Below are positions 8,127 to 15,872 of a DNA stretch of 64,000 bases, piece after piece. The DNA comes from Nitrososphaerota archaeon (GTDB lineage: Archaea; Thermoproteota; Nitrososphaeria; Nitrososphaerales; Gagatemarchaeaceae): positions 434,001-498,000 of the forward strand of contig JAPCJH010000001.1 in assembly GCA_027887045.1 (NCBI GenBank). Reading direction: 5' to 3'. The stretch's first letter is position 1. Each line of letters opens with the position of its first letter. The notes under the pieces were generated by a model, which saw nothing but the letters and a program-made list of their open reading frames with translations, had not been told where the DNA came from and did not search any database. Made by a program: the position numbers and the translations under genes.

Positions 8127-9416
8127 ATGTCCATCAGGGTGGGTGCTGGGTTTGCGCGGTCTGTCCGTGAATTCTTCACCTACCTAGGTCCGACGCTCAT
8201 TGTGAGCATGGCATACATGGATCCAGGGAACTATGGAACGGCCATCCAAGCAGGTTCGACATTTGGCTACACCCTGGTGTGGTCGGTCTGGGCAGCGAGC
8301 GCTTTCGCAATGATTCTGCAATATATGTCCGGAAAACTGGGGATAGCATCGAATCAGAGCCTCCCGGAGATGGTAAGAGGTTCGCTGAGGAAGCGGAGAT
8401 ACGTCATCCCATACTGGCTGAGTGCGGAGCTCGCTGCAGCCGCGACAGACCTGGCCGAATACCTGGGAACTGTGATAGCGCTCAACATCCTCTTCAACGT
8501 CCCACTGCTGTATGCGGCCATCTTCGGGGCGTTCGATGTCATCCTCCTGCTGGCTTTGACGGCGAGAAGGTTCAGGTTGCTGGAGTACCTCTTCATGCTG
8601 TTCATCTCGGTCATCAGTTTCGGGTTCCTCTACGAAGTAATCGTGGTAAAGCCCAGCCTCGGTGCGATTCTCACGAACTCCCTGCCCCTCACTGGGACCC
8701 AACTGAACGCTCTGAGTATACTAACGGTCGTCGGAATCATCGGCGCGACCGTCATGCCTCACGCTCTCTTTGTTCATTCTTCCCTCACGAAGACGCGGGC
8801 CGAGGCCAAGTCGATTATCGAGAAGAGGCAGCTCATGAAGATGCACAGGAATGAGGTAATCGTAATCCTCTCGATAGCGGCGCTGGTCAACGTCGCAATC
8901 CTCGTAGTGTCGGCCGCGGTGCTCTATCCCGCCTCCCAACAGTGCCTCGCGTTCAATCCGGCATCTTCAATCTGTAGCATCGTTACGGTCAATCAGGCTG
9001 TTAACATCATGGCCCCTCTGTTCGGAGCCCTTTCGGCCACCGTATTCGCAATAACGTTGCTTTTCTCCGGAATCGCCTCTTCCGCCACTGGGACCCTCGC
9101 GGGCCAGGCGATAATGGAAGGCCTTCTAGGGAGGAGGATCAACGTTAACTTGAGGAGGTTGGTTACAAGAGTCGTCAATGTCTTCCCTACGACGGTAGCG
9201 ATATTGATTGGTCTCGACCCGCTTGCCCTACTAGTCTACAGTCAGGTTCTCCTCAGCTTGCTAATCCCACTACCGATGGTCCCCCTCGTCATCTACACGA
9301 GCAGAAAGAAGGTGATGGGAGAGTTTGTCAACAGGAATGCGACCATCGTTGTCGCCGGCCTGGTTGCTACCCTGATAATCGCGTTGAACATCTATCTGGT
9401 TTACACTTCGGTCTAG
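8127..9416 (+). CDS. mntH: NRAMP-family divalent metal (Mn2+/Fe2+) transporter
   Basis: A polytopic membrane protein of ~430 residues with about 11 transmembrane helices. The NRAMP metal-binding motif DPGN is in TM1 (AYMDPGNYGT) and the TM6 motif MPHALFVHSS is present, so the residues coordinating Mn2+/Fe2+ are conserved. The ATG at 8127 is preferred over TTG 8115 or GTG 8118 because the operator palindrome ends at 8113 and transcription should begin near 8100. Regulation by the divergent DtxR-type protein is likely. A decayed C-terminal piece of a second NRAMP gene follows directly. Confidence 0.92.
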   Translation: MSIRVGAGFARSVREFFTYLGPTLIVSMAYMDPGNYGTAIQAGSTFGYTLVWSVWAASAFAMILQYMSGKLGIASNQSLPEMVRGSLRKRRYVIPYWLSAELAAAATDLAEYLGTVIALNILFNVPLLYAAIFGAFDVILLLALTARRFRLLEYLFMLFISVISFGFLYEVIVVKPSLGAILTNSLPLTGTQLNALSILTVVGIIGATVMPHALFVHSSLTKTRAEAKSIIEKRQLMKMHRNEVIVILSIAALVNVAILVVSAAVLYPASQQCLAFNPASSICSIVTVNQAVNIMAPLFGALSATVFAITLLFSGIASSATGTLAGQAIMEGLLGRRINVNLRRLVTRVVNVFPTTVAILIGLDPLALLVYSQVLLSLLIPLPMVPLVIYTSRKKVMGEFVNRNATIVVAGLVATLIIALNIYLVYTSV

Positions 9417-9419
9417 AAC

Positions 9420-9558
9420 TTCGTGATTTTCTACTCGAGCAAGAGGAGTGTCGTGGGCGAATTCGTGAACCAACGCATTTCACCACCATGCTGGGGCGTT
9501 AGTTGTCGGAGGAACAACCCTCGCATTGAACGCGTGTCTTGTGGCGACTAGCCTGTAG
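9420..9558 (+). pseudogene. Remnant of a second NRAMP transporter gene (C-terminus, frameshifted)
   Basis: Right after the intact NRAMP stop, frame 3 (9420-9476) encodes a segment with VIFYSSKRSVVGEFVN, matching the last cytoplasmic loop of the intact gene (VIYTSRKKVMGEFVN). After a frameshift around 9471-9495, frame 1 encodes LVVGGTTLALNACLVATSL and then a stop at 9556-9558, matching the final helix of the intact protein (IVVAGLVATLIIALNIYLVYTSV in two parts). Two collinear matches in different frames indicate a decayed tandem copy. Divergence is substantial, so the duplication is old or the second copy came from a different NRAMP. Confidence 0.6.
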
Positions 9559-10051
9559 AGAGGCCCTTTGGGGCGGCTTTCATCGCGAGCCGGATTCTGC
9601 CAACTTCGCCGTGCTCCCAGGGGAAGACTACCCACTTGTCCACGACCTTCAGGCAAAAGTCGGGGTCGAATCTGCTCCATGGTTTTTTGAACAGAACAGC
9701 GGTCATCAGCTTGGCGGGTCGGGCTTTCTTGAGAAACGAGAGGACTGTTTCCATCGTATCTCCTTCATCGACAAGGTCGTCCACCACGAGTACCTTCTTG
9801 CCCTTGACGTTCTCAGTCAACGTGGAGATTATCTTGGGTTTGTTCCTCTTGGCTATCCCAATGTATGACTTCACGTTGATGATGTCTACGCTGACGCCTA
9901 GTTGGTCCGCAATCACCATTGCGACTGGGATGCCCCCACGCGCGATCCCGATTACCAGGTCAAACTCCTGGCCCGAACTCTTAATCGCCTCGGTCAAGTC
10001 AGAAACGAGATCGCCGTAATGAGTCCAGTCTATGGTGTAGAACTCGACCAT
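9548..10051 (-). CDS. Purine-type phosphoribosyltransferase
   Basis: A 167-residue type I phosphoribosyltransferase. The PRPP-binding motif VLVVDDLVDEGDTM (about residues 88-101) and the upstream IARGGIPVA loop are clear. The family (COG2236-like) includes archaeal hypoxanthine/xanthine-guanine salvage enzymes, which convert a free base plus PRPP to the nucleotide. The precise base is not readable. The 3' end runs 11 bp into the NRAMP remnant on the other strand. It stands alone. Confidence 0.85.
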   Translation of the reverse strand: MVEFYTIDWTHYGDLVSDLTEAIKSSGQEFDLVIGIARGGIPVAMVIADQLGVSVDIINVKSYIGIAKRNKPKIISTLTENVKGKKVLVVDDLVDEGDTMETVLSFLKKARPAKLMTAVLFKKPWSRFDPDFCLKVVDKWVVFPWEHGEVGRIRLAMKAAPKGLSTG

Positions 10052-10146
10052 CGTTCTGGCGTTCTAGAAATCATAGATAACCGTTCTAGGCTCGTTTTGC
10101 ACGGAGGTGAAGTTAGCCTCCGCTCCATAAGGAGTCGAGGCAAACG

Positions 10147-10992
10147 CTAAGTGAACTCTTTTCTCTCGAAAAGAAACAGGCCAGCGGCAGCTGTTAAGAA
10201 GAAGTAGATTGAGATGATGGCTAGTCCGACTGGGACACTGACGGCAAACGTGGTCAAGGAAAACCTCCCAGGCCCGGGAATCGTGTTTGTGACCGGGTAT
10301 GGAACCTGCAATATGTTCCCGACTATCTCCCCGCCGTAGGTAAGTATGAACCAAGGTTCAATCCCGACGAGCGTGGCAACGAGAGTCTGGACTAGGCTAA
10401 AGACGAAAAGGAAGAGGATGACCGTCACCAATATTGAAATCGAGCTCGTCTTGAACAGGGAACTGAAGAAGAAAGTGAACCCCATTACGGCTGCGAGGTA
10501 GAGTAGGGCAAACAGAATCGAGACCCATAATTGAGAGGGGACGCTGGCACCAAAATAAAACACCCCGTTTATCACCGCTCCGAGGGCGAAGAGTCCGACG
10601 GTAATGGCGGACGCTGCGTACGCTGCCATCCACTTCCCCACATAAATCGAGGATCTCCGGATGGGGTTGGGTATTATGAAGTAACCCGTCTTGTTTTGGA
10701 ACTCACCAGATATCGCATCTCCACCGAAGAACACGCCGGCCAGGATAATTACGAATGTGACGAACTGTCCCCACCATCCCGAGTAGAAGGTCAGATTGGA
10801 GGACAGGAAAATGCTGGGGCGATAGTAACCTACCACTGTGGTGAGTAAAGCGCTGATCAAAAGGTCGATCGCCAGTAGCACGTAGAATCGACGAGCCCTG
10901 AAGTAATTTCGGAACTCGTACTTGAAGATCGTGCGCACCTGGGCCAAGCTGCTAGGAATTGACCTGTCGGGCGACATATGATCACTTTTCAT
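10147..10992 (-). CDS. ABC-2 type transporter permease
   Basis: A 281-residue integral membrane protein with about six hydrophobic helices in the ABC-2 arrangement. A conserved GDAISGEFQNKTGYF stretch sits after TM2, as in NatB/ABC-2 families. It starts 6 bp after the adjacent ABC ATPase gene stops, so the pair forms one exporter. It is the last gene of a four-gene run containing two ATPase-permease pairs. The substrate is unknown. Confidence 0.85.
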   Translation of the reverse strand: MKSDHMSPDRSIPSSLAQVRTIFKYEFRNYFRARRFYVLLAIDLLISALLTTVVGYYRPSIFLSSNLTFYSGWWGQFVTFVIILAGVFFGGDAISGEFQNKTGYFIIPNPIRRSSIYVGKWMAAYAASAITVGLFALGAVINGVFYFGASVPSQLWVSILFALLYLAAVMGFTFFFSSLFKTSSISILVTVILFLFVFSLVQTLVATLVGIEPWFILTYGGEIVGNILQVPYPVTNTIPGPGRFSLTTFAVSVPVGLAIISIYFFLTAAAGLFLFERKEFT

Positions 10993-10998
10993 GTTCGA

Positions 10999-11943
10999 TT
11001 ACCTGCTGTCCTCAATCAGGTTGAGGTAAGCGTCTTCCAAGGCCGATGCAGATCCTTTGAAGCTTACCATCCCTATCCGCTTCGAAACGAGGTCGTAGAG
11101 GAGTTTCTCCTGCGCGTCCAGTCCACCACGGAACCGCACTCTGACATTTCTCGGATCCAATTTCTCCAACGAAACCACCCCGTCGACCGCTGAGATCGCC
11201 GTGACCTGAACCTCATCAATGTCGCGGGAGACCGTTATGTCGACTACCCCCTCGCCCCTTGAGAACTGCGACGTCACGTTCCCGAGAGTATCATACTTTA
11301 CGAGCTTGCCATGGTCAATCATGGCCACTTCGTCGCAGACATCCGCAACCTCGCTCAGGAGATGCGAGCTCATGAAGATCAGTTTGTTCCGAGTCTTGAG
11401 AGATTTCACGATGTCTCTTACTTCGGTCATACCTCTAGGGTCTAGGCCGGTGGTTGGTTCGTCGAGGAGGATGACCTCCGGATCGGTGAGCAACGCTGCA
11501 GCGATGTTGATCCTCTGCTTCATGCCCTTCGAGAACTTGCCAACCCTCTTGTTTTCCCATTCCGCCATTCTGACTTCGGCGATGACCTCGTCTACCCTTT
11601 TTGCTCTTTCCGTTCGGGGAATCCCCCTCAGTTCGGCGATTTCGGACAATGCTTCCCGAGGTGTGAACGCCGGATAGATCTCAGGCGATTCAATCAAAGC
11701 TCCTGCGTGGGCCAGCGCCTTCCTCACATTCTTTGTGATGTCCTGTCCGTTGATGTAGGCCTCTCCACTTGTGGGTTTGATCAGGTGCGTGAATATTTTC
11801 AGAGTGGTGGTTTTCCCTGCTCCGTTGGGTCCAAGGAAGCCTACGCATTTAGGACCTTCGAGCCTTAGGTTCAGGTTTGAAACGGCGGCAAAGCGTTCGT
11901 AGTTCTTCGAGAGATTGACTGCTTCTATTGAGGGACCGGTCAT
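10999..11943 (-). CDS. ABC transporter ATP-binding protein
   Basis: A 314-residue ABC ATPase with Walker A GPNGAGKT (about residue 38), Q-loop, signature FSKGMKQR and Walker B VILLDEPTTGLDPRG. The ~90-residue C-terminal extension resembles CcmA/NatA-type exporters. It lies 11 bp after the first permease gene and pairs with the downstream ABC-2 permease. The cargo cannot be deduced, but the upstream PadR regulator suggests a drug, peptide or lipid export role. Confidence 0.9.
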   Translation of the reverse strand: MTGPSIEAVNLSKNYERFAAVSNLNLRLEGPKCVGFLGPNGAGKTTTLKIFTHLIKPTSGEAYINGQDITKNVRKALAHAGALIESPEIYPAFTPREALSEIAELRGIPRTERAKRVDEVIAEVRMAEWENKRVGKFSKGMKQRINIAAALLTDPEVILLDEPTTGLDPRGMTEVRDIVKSLKTRNKLIFMSSHLLSEVADVCDEVAMIDHGKLVKYDTLGNVTSQFSRGEGVVDITVSRDIDEVQVTAISAVDGVVSLEKLDPRNVRVRFRGGLDAQEKLLYDLVSKRIGMVSFKGSASALEDAYLNLIEDSR

Positions 11944-11954
11944 TTCTCAGTCCC

Positions 11955-12722
11955 TCAGCTGACTACTTTCCTGAACAGGTACAGGGTCGCGCCCAAGGTT
12001 ACGATGGCGATTCCGCCTATCACTGCGTACGCGGAGAGGATAGTCCCCCAGTCGAATCCCGTCGACGTAAGGACTCGTACTGCGTCTACCGTGTAGCTGA
12101 TCGGGTTGAGCTTCGAGACAGTCTGAATCCAGCCTGGCATGAAACCAACCGGAACGAGAGCCGAACTCATGAACAAAAGGGGAAATGTCAGGGTTCCGCC
12201 GATCCCAAAGACTGTCTCAGCGCTCTTTGTTCTCAATCCTATGGTAAGCGAGATTCCTGACCATGCGAGGCCGAAAAAGGCGACGGTGAGGAAGATCAGC
12301 AGGATTCCTGGAATCCCGGTAACCACCGTCGCTCCGAGAGCAAAGGCCAGCACTAAGATGATCGCGGACTGTACCAAGACTCGGAAGGCGTCGCTGAGCA
12401 ATCTTCCGAGGAGAATGGCAGACCTGTTCACAGGAGTCACCAGTACCTTCTGGAGAAAACCTGAAGTCAGGTCGTCAACTATTGACGTCCCCGATTGCAG
12501 CGCACTGCTGAAGCCGTTCTGGAGGATGATTCCCGCTACGGCGAACTGGAGGTAGTTGCCTCCGGGGAAACCGGGAAGCTGCCCAAAATTTTTGAAGAGT
12601 TGAGTAAAGAGCACAAGGAAGATTATCGGCTGGAATAATGAGAAGAATAATAGGATTGGAGTCCTGATGAGCTTCTTGATTGCGCGGACGAAGAGGACCC
12701 ACGTGTCGAACATCAACGACAT
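11955..12722 (-). CDS. ABC-2 type permease (DrrB-like)
   Basis: A 255-residue membrane protein with six predicted helices and the ABC-2 family pattern (early LFQPIIFLVLF, later FPLLFMSSALVP). It begins 2 bp after the preceding ATPase stops, which implies translational coupling. DrrAB-like pairs export hydrophobic compounds. Together with the second ATPase-permease pair, it would be de-repressed when the PadR-type regulator releases. Confidence 0.87.
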   Translation of the reverse strand: MSLMFDTWVLFVRAIKKLIRTPILLFFSLFQPIIFLVLFTQLFKNFGQLPGFPGGNYLQFAVAGIILQNGFSSALQSGTSIVDDLTSGFLQKVLVTPVNRSAILLGRLLSDAFRVLVQSAIILVLAFALGATVVTGIPGILLIFLTVAFFGLAWSGISLTIGLRTKSAETVFGIGGTLTFPLLFMSSALVPVGFMPGWIQTVSKLNPISYTVDAVRVLTSTGFDWGTILSAYAVIGGIAIVTLGATLYLFRKVVS

Positions 12723-12724
12723 AC

Positions 12725-13738
12725 CTATCTCCTCCCTCTCCGGAATCTCATCCCAGAAGGTGGTTTTACGAGCTCCTCCGTCCTTATCCTATGTCCTGTA
12801 TGTTTGAGGAAGACATCGTCCAGGCTGGGTCTCGAAAGATTGATTGAGGAAAGATGGAGCTGGTTGGCGTCAAAGGCTCTGACGATGTCGACGATCATAG
12901 AGCTCGCGTCCTTTGCGTAAACGGTCATGCCCGAATCTGAATCAACGATATTTCCGACGCCGGGTATCGCGGCAAGCAGTTCCCTGGCCTTCGCTTTGGC
13001 GCCGCCATTTCTCTCGTCATCTTCAGCAAACGACAGTGTGATCGCGTCAGCACCGATCTCCTGCTTCAGTTCCGAAGGCGAGCCGCTTGCCACGATTTGA
13101 CCGCGGTCGATTATTGAGACTTGTCTGCAGAGCTTGTCGGCCTCCTCCATGTATTGTGTAGTAAGGAATATGGTGATTCCTTCGTCCTTGTTCAGCTTGC
13201 CAAGATAAGTCCACATTGTCGCGCGCGATTGTGGGTCCAGCCCCGTCGTAGGTTCATCAAGGAAGAGCAATTTCGGTCTGTGAACGAGTGCAGAAGCCAA
13301 GTCAAGCCGCTTCTTCATCCCTCCAGAGTAGAAAGCTGCCCGCTTTTTAGCGACGTCGGATAGCTCGACGAGCTTTAACAATTCGTCAACACGTTCTTCG
13401 AGGCTCCTGCCTCGCATCTGGTGAAGATTCCCCTGTAGAATCATGTTCTCCTTTCCCGTAAGGTCTCCGTCGACCACCGTCTCCTGGCTTTGGACCCCGA
13501 TAAGCTTCCTAATCTCCTTGGGATCTTTGTCCAGGTCGTATCCAGCAACGGTGACCGCCCCGGAGGTCTTCCTGAGCAACGTCGTCAGAACCTTGATCGT
13601 CGTACTCTTACCGGCCCCGTTAGGCCCCAGAAATCCAAAGAACTGGCCTTCGTCAACGTCGAACGAGATTCTCTGGATGGCTTTCGTCCCGTCGCTGTAG
13701 ACTTCAACAAGGTCCTTCACCGTTATGATCTCTGACAT
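12725..13738 (-). CDS. ABC transporter ATPase (DrrA-like)
   Basis: An ABC ATPase of about 337 residues from the ATG at 13738; an upstream in-frame start at 13795 would run into the regulatory repeats. Walker A GPNGAGKS, signature YSGGMKKR and Walker B LLFLDEPTTGLDPQS are present, with a C-terminal DrrA-type domain (about 220-310) and a final HTGHRIRTEE motif. First gene of the four-gene exporter operon, divergent from padR. It couples ATP hydrolysis to export through the adjacent ABC-2 permease. Confidence 0.9.
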   Translation of the reverse strand: MSEIITVKDLVEVYSDGTKAIQRISFDVDEGQFFGFLGPNGAGKSTTIKVLTTLLRKTSGAVTVAGYDLDKDPKEIRKLIGVQSQETVVDGDLTGKENMILQGNLHQMRGRSLEERVDELLKLVELSDVAKKRAAFYSGGMKKRLDLASALVHRPKLLFLDEPTTGLDPQSRATMWTYLGKLNKDEGITIFLTTQYMEEADKLCRQVSIIDRGQIVASGSPSELKQEIGADAITLSFAEDDERNGGAKAKARELLAAIPGVGNIVDSDSGMTVYAKDASSMIVDIVRAFDANQLHLSSINLSRPSLDDVFLKHTGHRIRTEELVKPPSGMRFRRGRR

Positions 13739-13773
13739 CGAATCGCGGAGGCCTTCGAAAGCTGTCCTAATAA

Positions 13774-13837
13774 GTATATCTGATACGATATACATACCAT
13801 AGTCTTAACAGGTATCGCATTCATAGCGATTATATAG
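13774..13837. promoter_or_regulatory. Divergent promoter region with two inverted repeats, likely PadR operators
   Basis: Two symmetric elements lie between the exporter operon and the PadR gene. The first is GTATATC-tgatac-GATATAC at 13774-13793, the second ATCGC-attcata-GCGAT at 13814-13830. A TATA-like element (gattatatag, 13828-13837) is about 25-30 nt before the PadR start. PadR proteins bind dyad sites next to their own gene and the divergent target, so these are good operator candidates by position. Confidence 0.45.
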
Positions 13838-13861
13838 TCCCCCGTCTACTACAATCACATC

Positions 13862-14410
13862 TTGAGCGGGATTGGCACTCGGCGTTGGATGCACCCACAG
13901 ACTGTACCTCGGGGATTCCTCAGATTGTACATCCTCTCTTTGCTCTCGAAGAAACCCGAAACAGGCTACTCGATAATGCAGGTGATAGATGAAAAGACCG
14001 AGGGTGCCTGGCGTCCTGGACCCGGCACCGTTTATCCACTTCTCAGAAGTCTCGTGGAGGATGGCCTCGCCAAACCGCTTTCGTCAAAGGAAAAGGAAAC
14101 GAGCGTCGCTTACTCTCTGACGAAGGAAGGCGTGAAGGAATTTGAGGTATTGCAACAGTCACTCATCGGGGCAGGGAAGAGACAGAAGGTGATGTTTCGC
14201 CTTTTCTCGGATCTGTTGTCGCCCGAAGTTTCTGCGAAGGTCTTCGTGAAACGAAGCCGCGAGATGTTCGAGATATTCCAAGATATCATCGGACAAGTTT
14301 CAGCTGCCGACCGCGCAATGGTTCTGAAAGAGCTGAAAGGCGTTCTGGACGAACAGGCGGCTTGGACAGAGGCTGAACTCTCCAGAAGGACGAAGCGCGT
14401 TGAACGTTAA
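13862..14410 (+). CDS. PadR-family transcriptional regulator
   Basis: A 182-residue protein with the PadR winged helix in its first ~100 residues: LRLYILSLLS, GYSIMQVID, WRPGPGTVYPLLRSLVEDGL. The C-terminal part is a helical dimerisation domain (Vinculin/PadR-C type). TTG at 13862 or ATG at 13889 may be the start; the TATA-like box at 13828-13837 places transcription start near 13860, favouring a leaderless 13862 or a short leader to 13889. It is divergent from two ABC exporters and probably represses them. Confidence 0.88.
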   Translation: MSGIGTRRWMHPQTVPRGFLRLYILSLLSKKPETGYSIMQVIDEKTEGAWRPGPGTVYPLLRSLVEDGLAKPLSSKEKETSVAYSLTKEGVKEFEVLQQSLIGAGKRQKVMFRLFSDLLSPEVSAKVFVKRSREMFEIFQDIIGQVSAADRAMVLKELKGVLDEQAAWTEAELSRRTKRVER

Positions 14411-14518
14411 TGGGCCGGGGCGGATTCGAACCGCCGACCTTGGCGCGCGAAGACGTTTCGCCGTGTAAGGGCTTGATGGAGAATCTCTGACATCCTAACC
14501 GAGCTAGACGACCGGCCC
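14411..14518 (-). tRNA. tRNA-Val(UAC) with two introns flanking the anticodon arm
   Basis: Acceptor GGGCCGG (14512-14518) pairs with CCGGCCC (14412-14418); A73 is at 14411 and no CCA is encoded. The T-arm GGCGG-TTCGAAT-CCGCC is perfect. The anticodon loop CTTACAC gives UAC. The 5-bp anticodon stem TCGCC/GGCGA forms only if 16 nt (14473-14488) are removed after position 28 and 17 nt (14441-14457) after position 43. The mature length is then exactly 75 nt. A TATA-like CTTTTAAAG lies ~25 nt upstream. Both introns are non-canonical; splicing itself is inferred. Confidence 0.85.
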
Positions 14519-14678
14519 GAAAAAGTTGCGTTGAAACCCTCTTTAAAAGCGCGCTCCCAGCTTTCGTCCCGTACGAGAATGGAACATGATAGATTCAGAA
14601 GGGAGAAATTGGAGGGCCACCGAGTAGGCCTGAATTCCCTAATATTTCGGGGACCGGTTGGGGTCTGAGTATCGGCAC

Positions 14679-15389
14679 TTGGAAACTTGGGCTTCGATCA
14701 ATATTCTGAAAGGACGGGTGGTATCGCTTCTGAGAGGCGACCCCTCTACACCTATGGAATGGGAGATGGCCCCCCTTGAAGCTGCCCAAAGATGGCAAGA
14801 AGAGGGAGTCGACGGTCTACACGTCGTCGATCTCGACAGGGCGCTTGGTTCAGGGACGAATGAAGTCGCAGTGCTATCGGTTCTAGAGGGGACCCGAATT
14901 CCAGTACAGGTCGCGGGTGGAATCCGGAGCGTCGATGAAGCGCTCGCCTGGCTAGGAAAAAGAGCCGTAAGGGTCGTAATCGGAACAATGGCATACGTGA
15001 ACCCGGACAAGATAGGAGAGATCATCGAGAAAACAGGCCCGCGGGGTGTGGCGCTCGCCGTCGACTTCAGAGAAAACACCGTCCTCTCCAACGGTTGGCG
15101 ACGCGATGAGAAGATTAACGTCTTCGAAGCTATCAAGGCGGCCGAGAACCTTGGCGTCGACGCGGTCGTTGTAACGGCTGTCGACAGAGCAGGTACCGCG
15201 GGTGGTCCTGACTTCGGCACATACGAGAAGCTCCGTTCACAGACGGAAATCAGCATTCTTGCATCTGGCGGGATAAGATCCAGCGAAGATGTAGACCAGC
15301 TGAGCGTACTCGGACTTGACGGAGTGATTGTTGGGCGGGCATTGTACGAGGGAGCAGTGAGGCCGGCGCACCTGCGATCGCGTCTCTGA
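14679..15389 (+). CDS. HisA-like isomerase with altered active-site residues
   Basis: A (beta-alpha)8-barrel of about 236 residues resembling HisA (ProFAR isomerase of histidine biosynthesis), with VAGGIRS, VVIGTMAYVNP and the C-terminal phosphate loops ASGGIRS and VIVGRALYEG. However, the N-terminal strand reads WASINI where HisA has PAIDI, so catalytic Asp8 is Asn. The usual DGT of the loop after strand 6 reads AGT. The Asp in AVDF is kept. It may be a divergent HisA or a paralogue with another role. Start TTG 14679 fits a TATA-like box near 14640; TTG 14658 is the alternative. It sits alone between two tRNA genes. Confidence 0.75.
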   Translation: METWASINILKGRVVSLLRGDPSTPMEWEMAPLEAAQRWQEEGVDGLHVVDLDRALGSGTNEVAVLSVLEGTRIPVQVAGGIRSVDEALAWLGKRAVRVVIGTMAYVNPDKIGEIIEKTGPRGVALAVDFRENTVLSNGWRRDEKINVFEAIKAAENLGVDAVVVTAVDRAGTAGGPDFGTYEKLRSQTEISILASGGIRSSEDVDQLSVLGLDGVIVGRALYEGAVRPAHLRSRL

Positions 15390-15393
15390 GTGG

Positions 15394-15495
15394 CGCGGGG
15401 GGTGGGATTCGAACCCACGATTCCCTTGAGGGAAACAGGCTTAGCAAGCTTGCGCCAATTATTGTCTGCGCCCTACCAGGCTAGGCGACCCCCGC
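15394..15495 (-). tRNA. tRNA-Ser(GCU) with an intron in the anticodon stem; CCA encoded
   Basis: Acceptor GCGGGGG (15489-15495) pairs with CCCCCGC (15395-15401); G73 at 15394 is followed by an encoded CCA (15391-15393). The T-arm is GTGGG-TTCGAAT-CCCAC, and a long class II variable arm (TTCCCTCAAGGGAA) is present. Loop TTGCTAA gives anticodon GCU. The stem CAGGC/GCCTG is complete only after removing 16 nt (15450-15465) between positions 29 and 30. Mature length is 86 nt. A TATA-like TTCTTTTAAGC lies ~25 nt upstream. Confidence 0.87.
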
Positions 15496-15539
15496 CTTGA
15501 AACATTGCCGCTCTCCTGCAGCTTAAAAGAATTCAAGAA

Positions 15540-15860
15540 GCGGCGGCGGCTCCGTCGGAGTTCACCAGCCTTTCCCGTTCCCATTTCACAGGACAACAAA
15601 TCCTCCACGTAGACGAGGCAGCGTGGCCAAGCCACCTTAGGGCTGCTCCCTCCCGGACCTCGCCCAGTTCGGCAGTTAAGAGTCAGAACCCCTCCTTCGA
15701 GGAGACCGCCCTTCATGACCGCCCACCTCGGCGTGAATTCATCTTATCGTCCTGCGCGGGTTGCGGGGAAGGTGGCTTAACCCGACGGTTACTGACCACT
15801 GCGTGTAGCCGGTTTCAGCCTATTGGGAGACGGCTGACCTCCCAGCCCTACCCGCCGCCA
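15540..15860 (-). ncRNA. Signal recognition particle (7S) RNA
   Basis: On the minus strand this region contains the SRP helix 8 signature GTCCGGGAGGGAGCAGCC (about 15641-15658), close to the universal GUCCGGAAGGAAGCAGC. The 5' end GGCGGCGGG (15851-15859) can pair with the GC-rich 3' end (GCCGCCGCC near 15541), giving the long rod expected of archaeal SRP RNA of ~310-320 nt. A TATA-like TTAAATAT (15882-15889) is ~25 nt upstream, inside the end of the neighbouring thiolase-type tRNA-modification gene. It scaffolds SRP19 and SRP54 for membrane targeting. Ends are approximate. Confidence 0.88.
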
Positions 15861-15872
15861 AGCTGTAGATTT

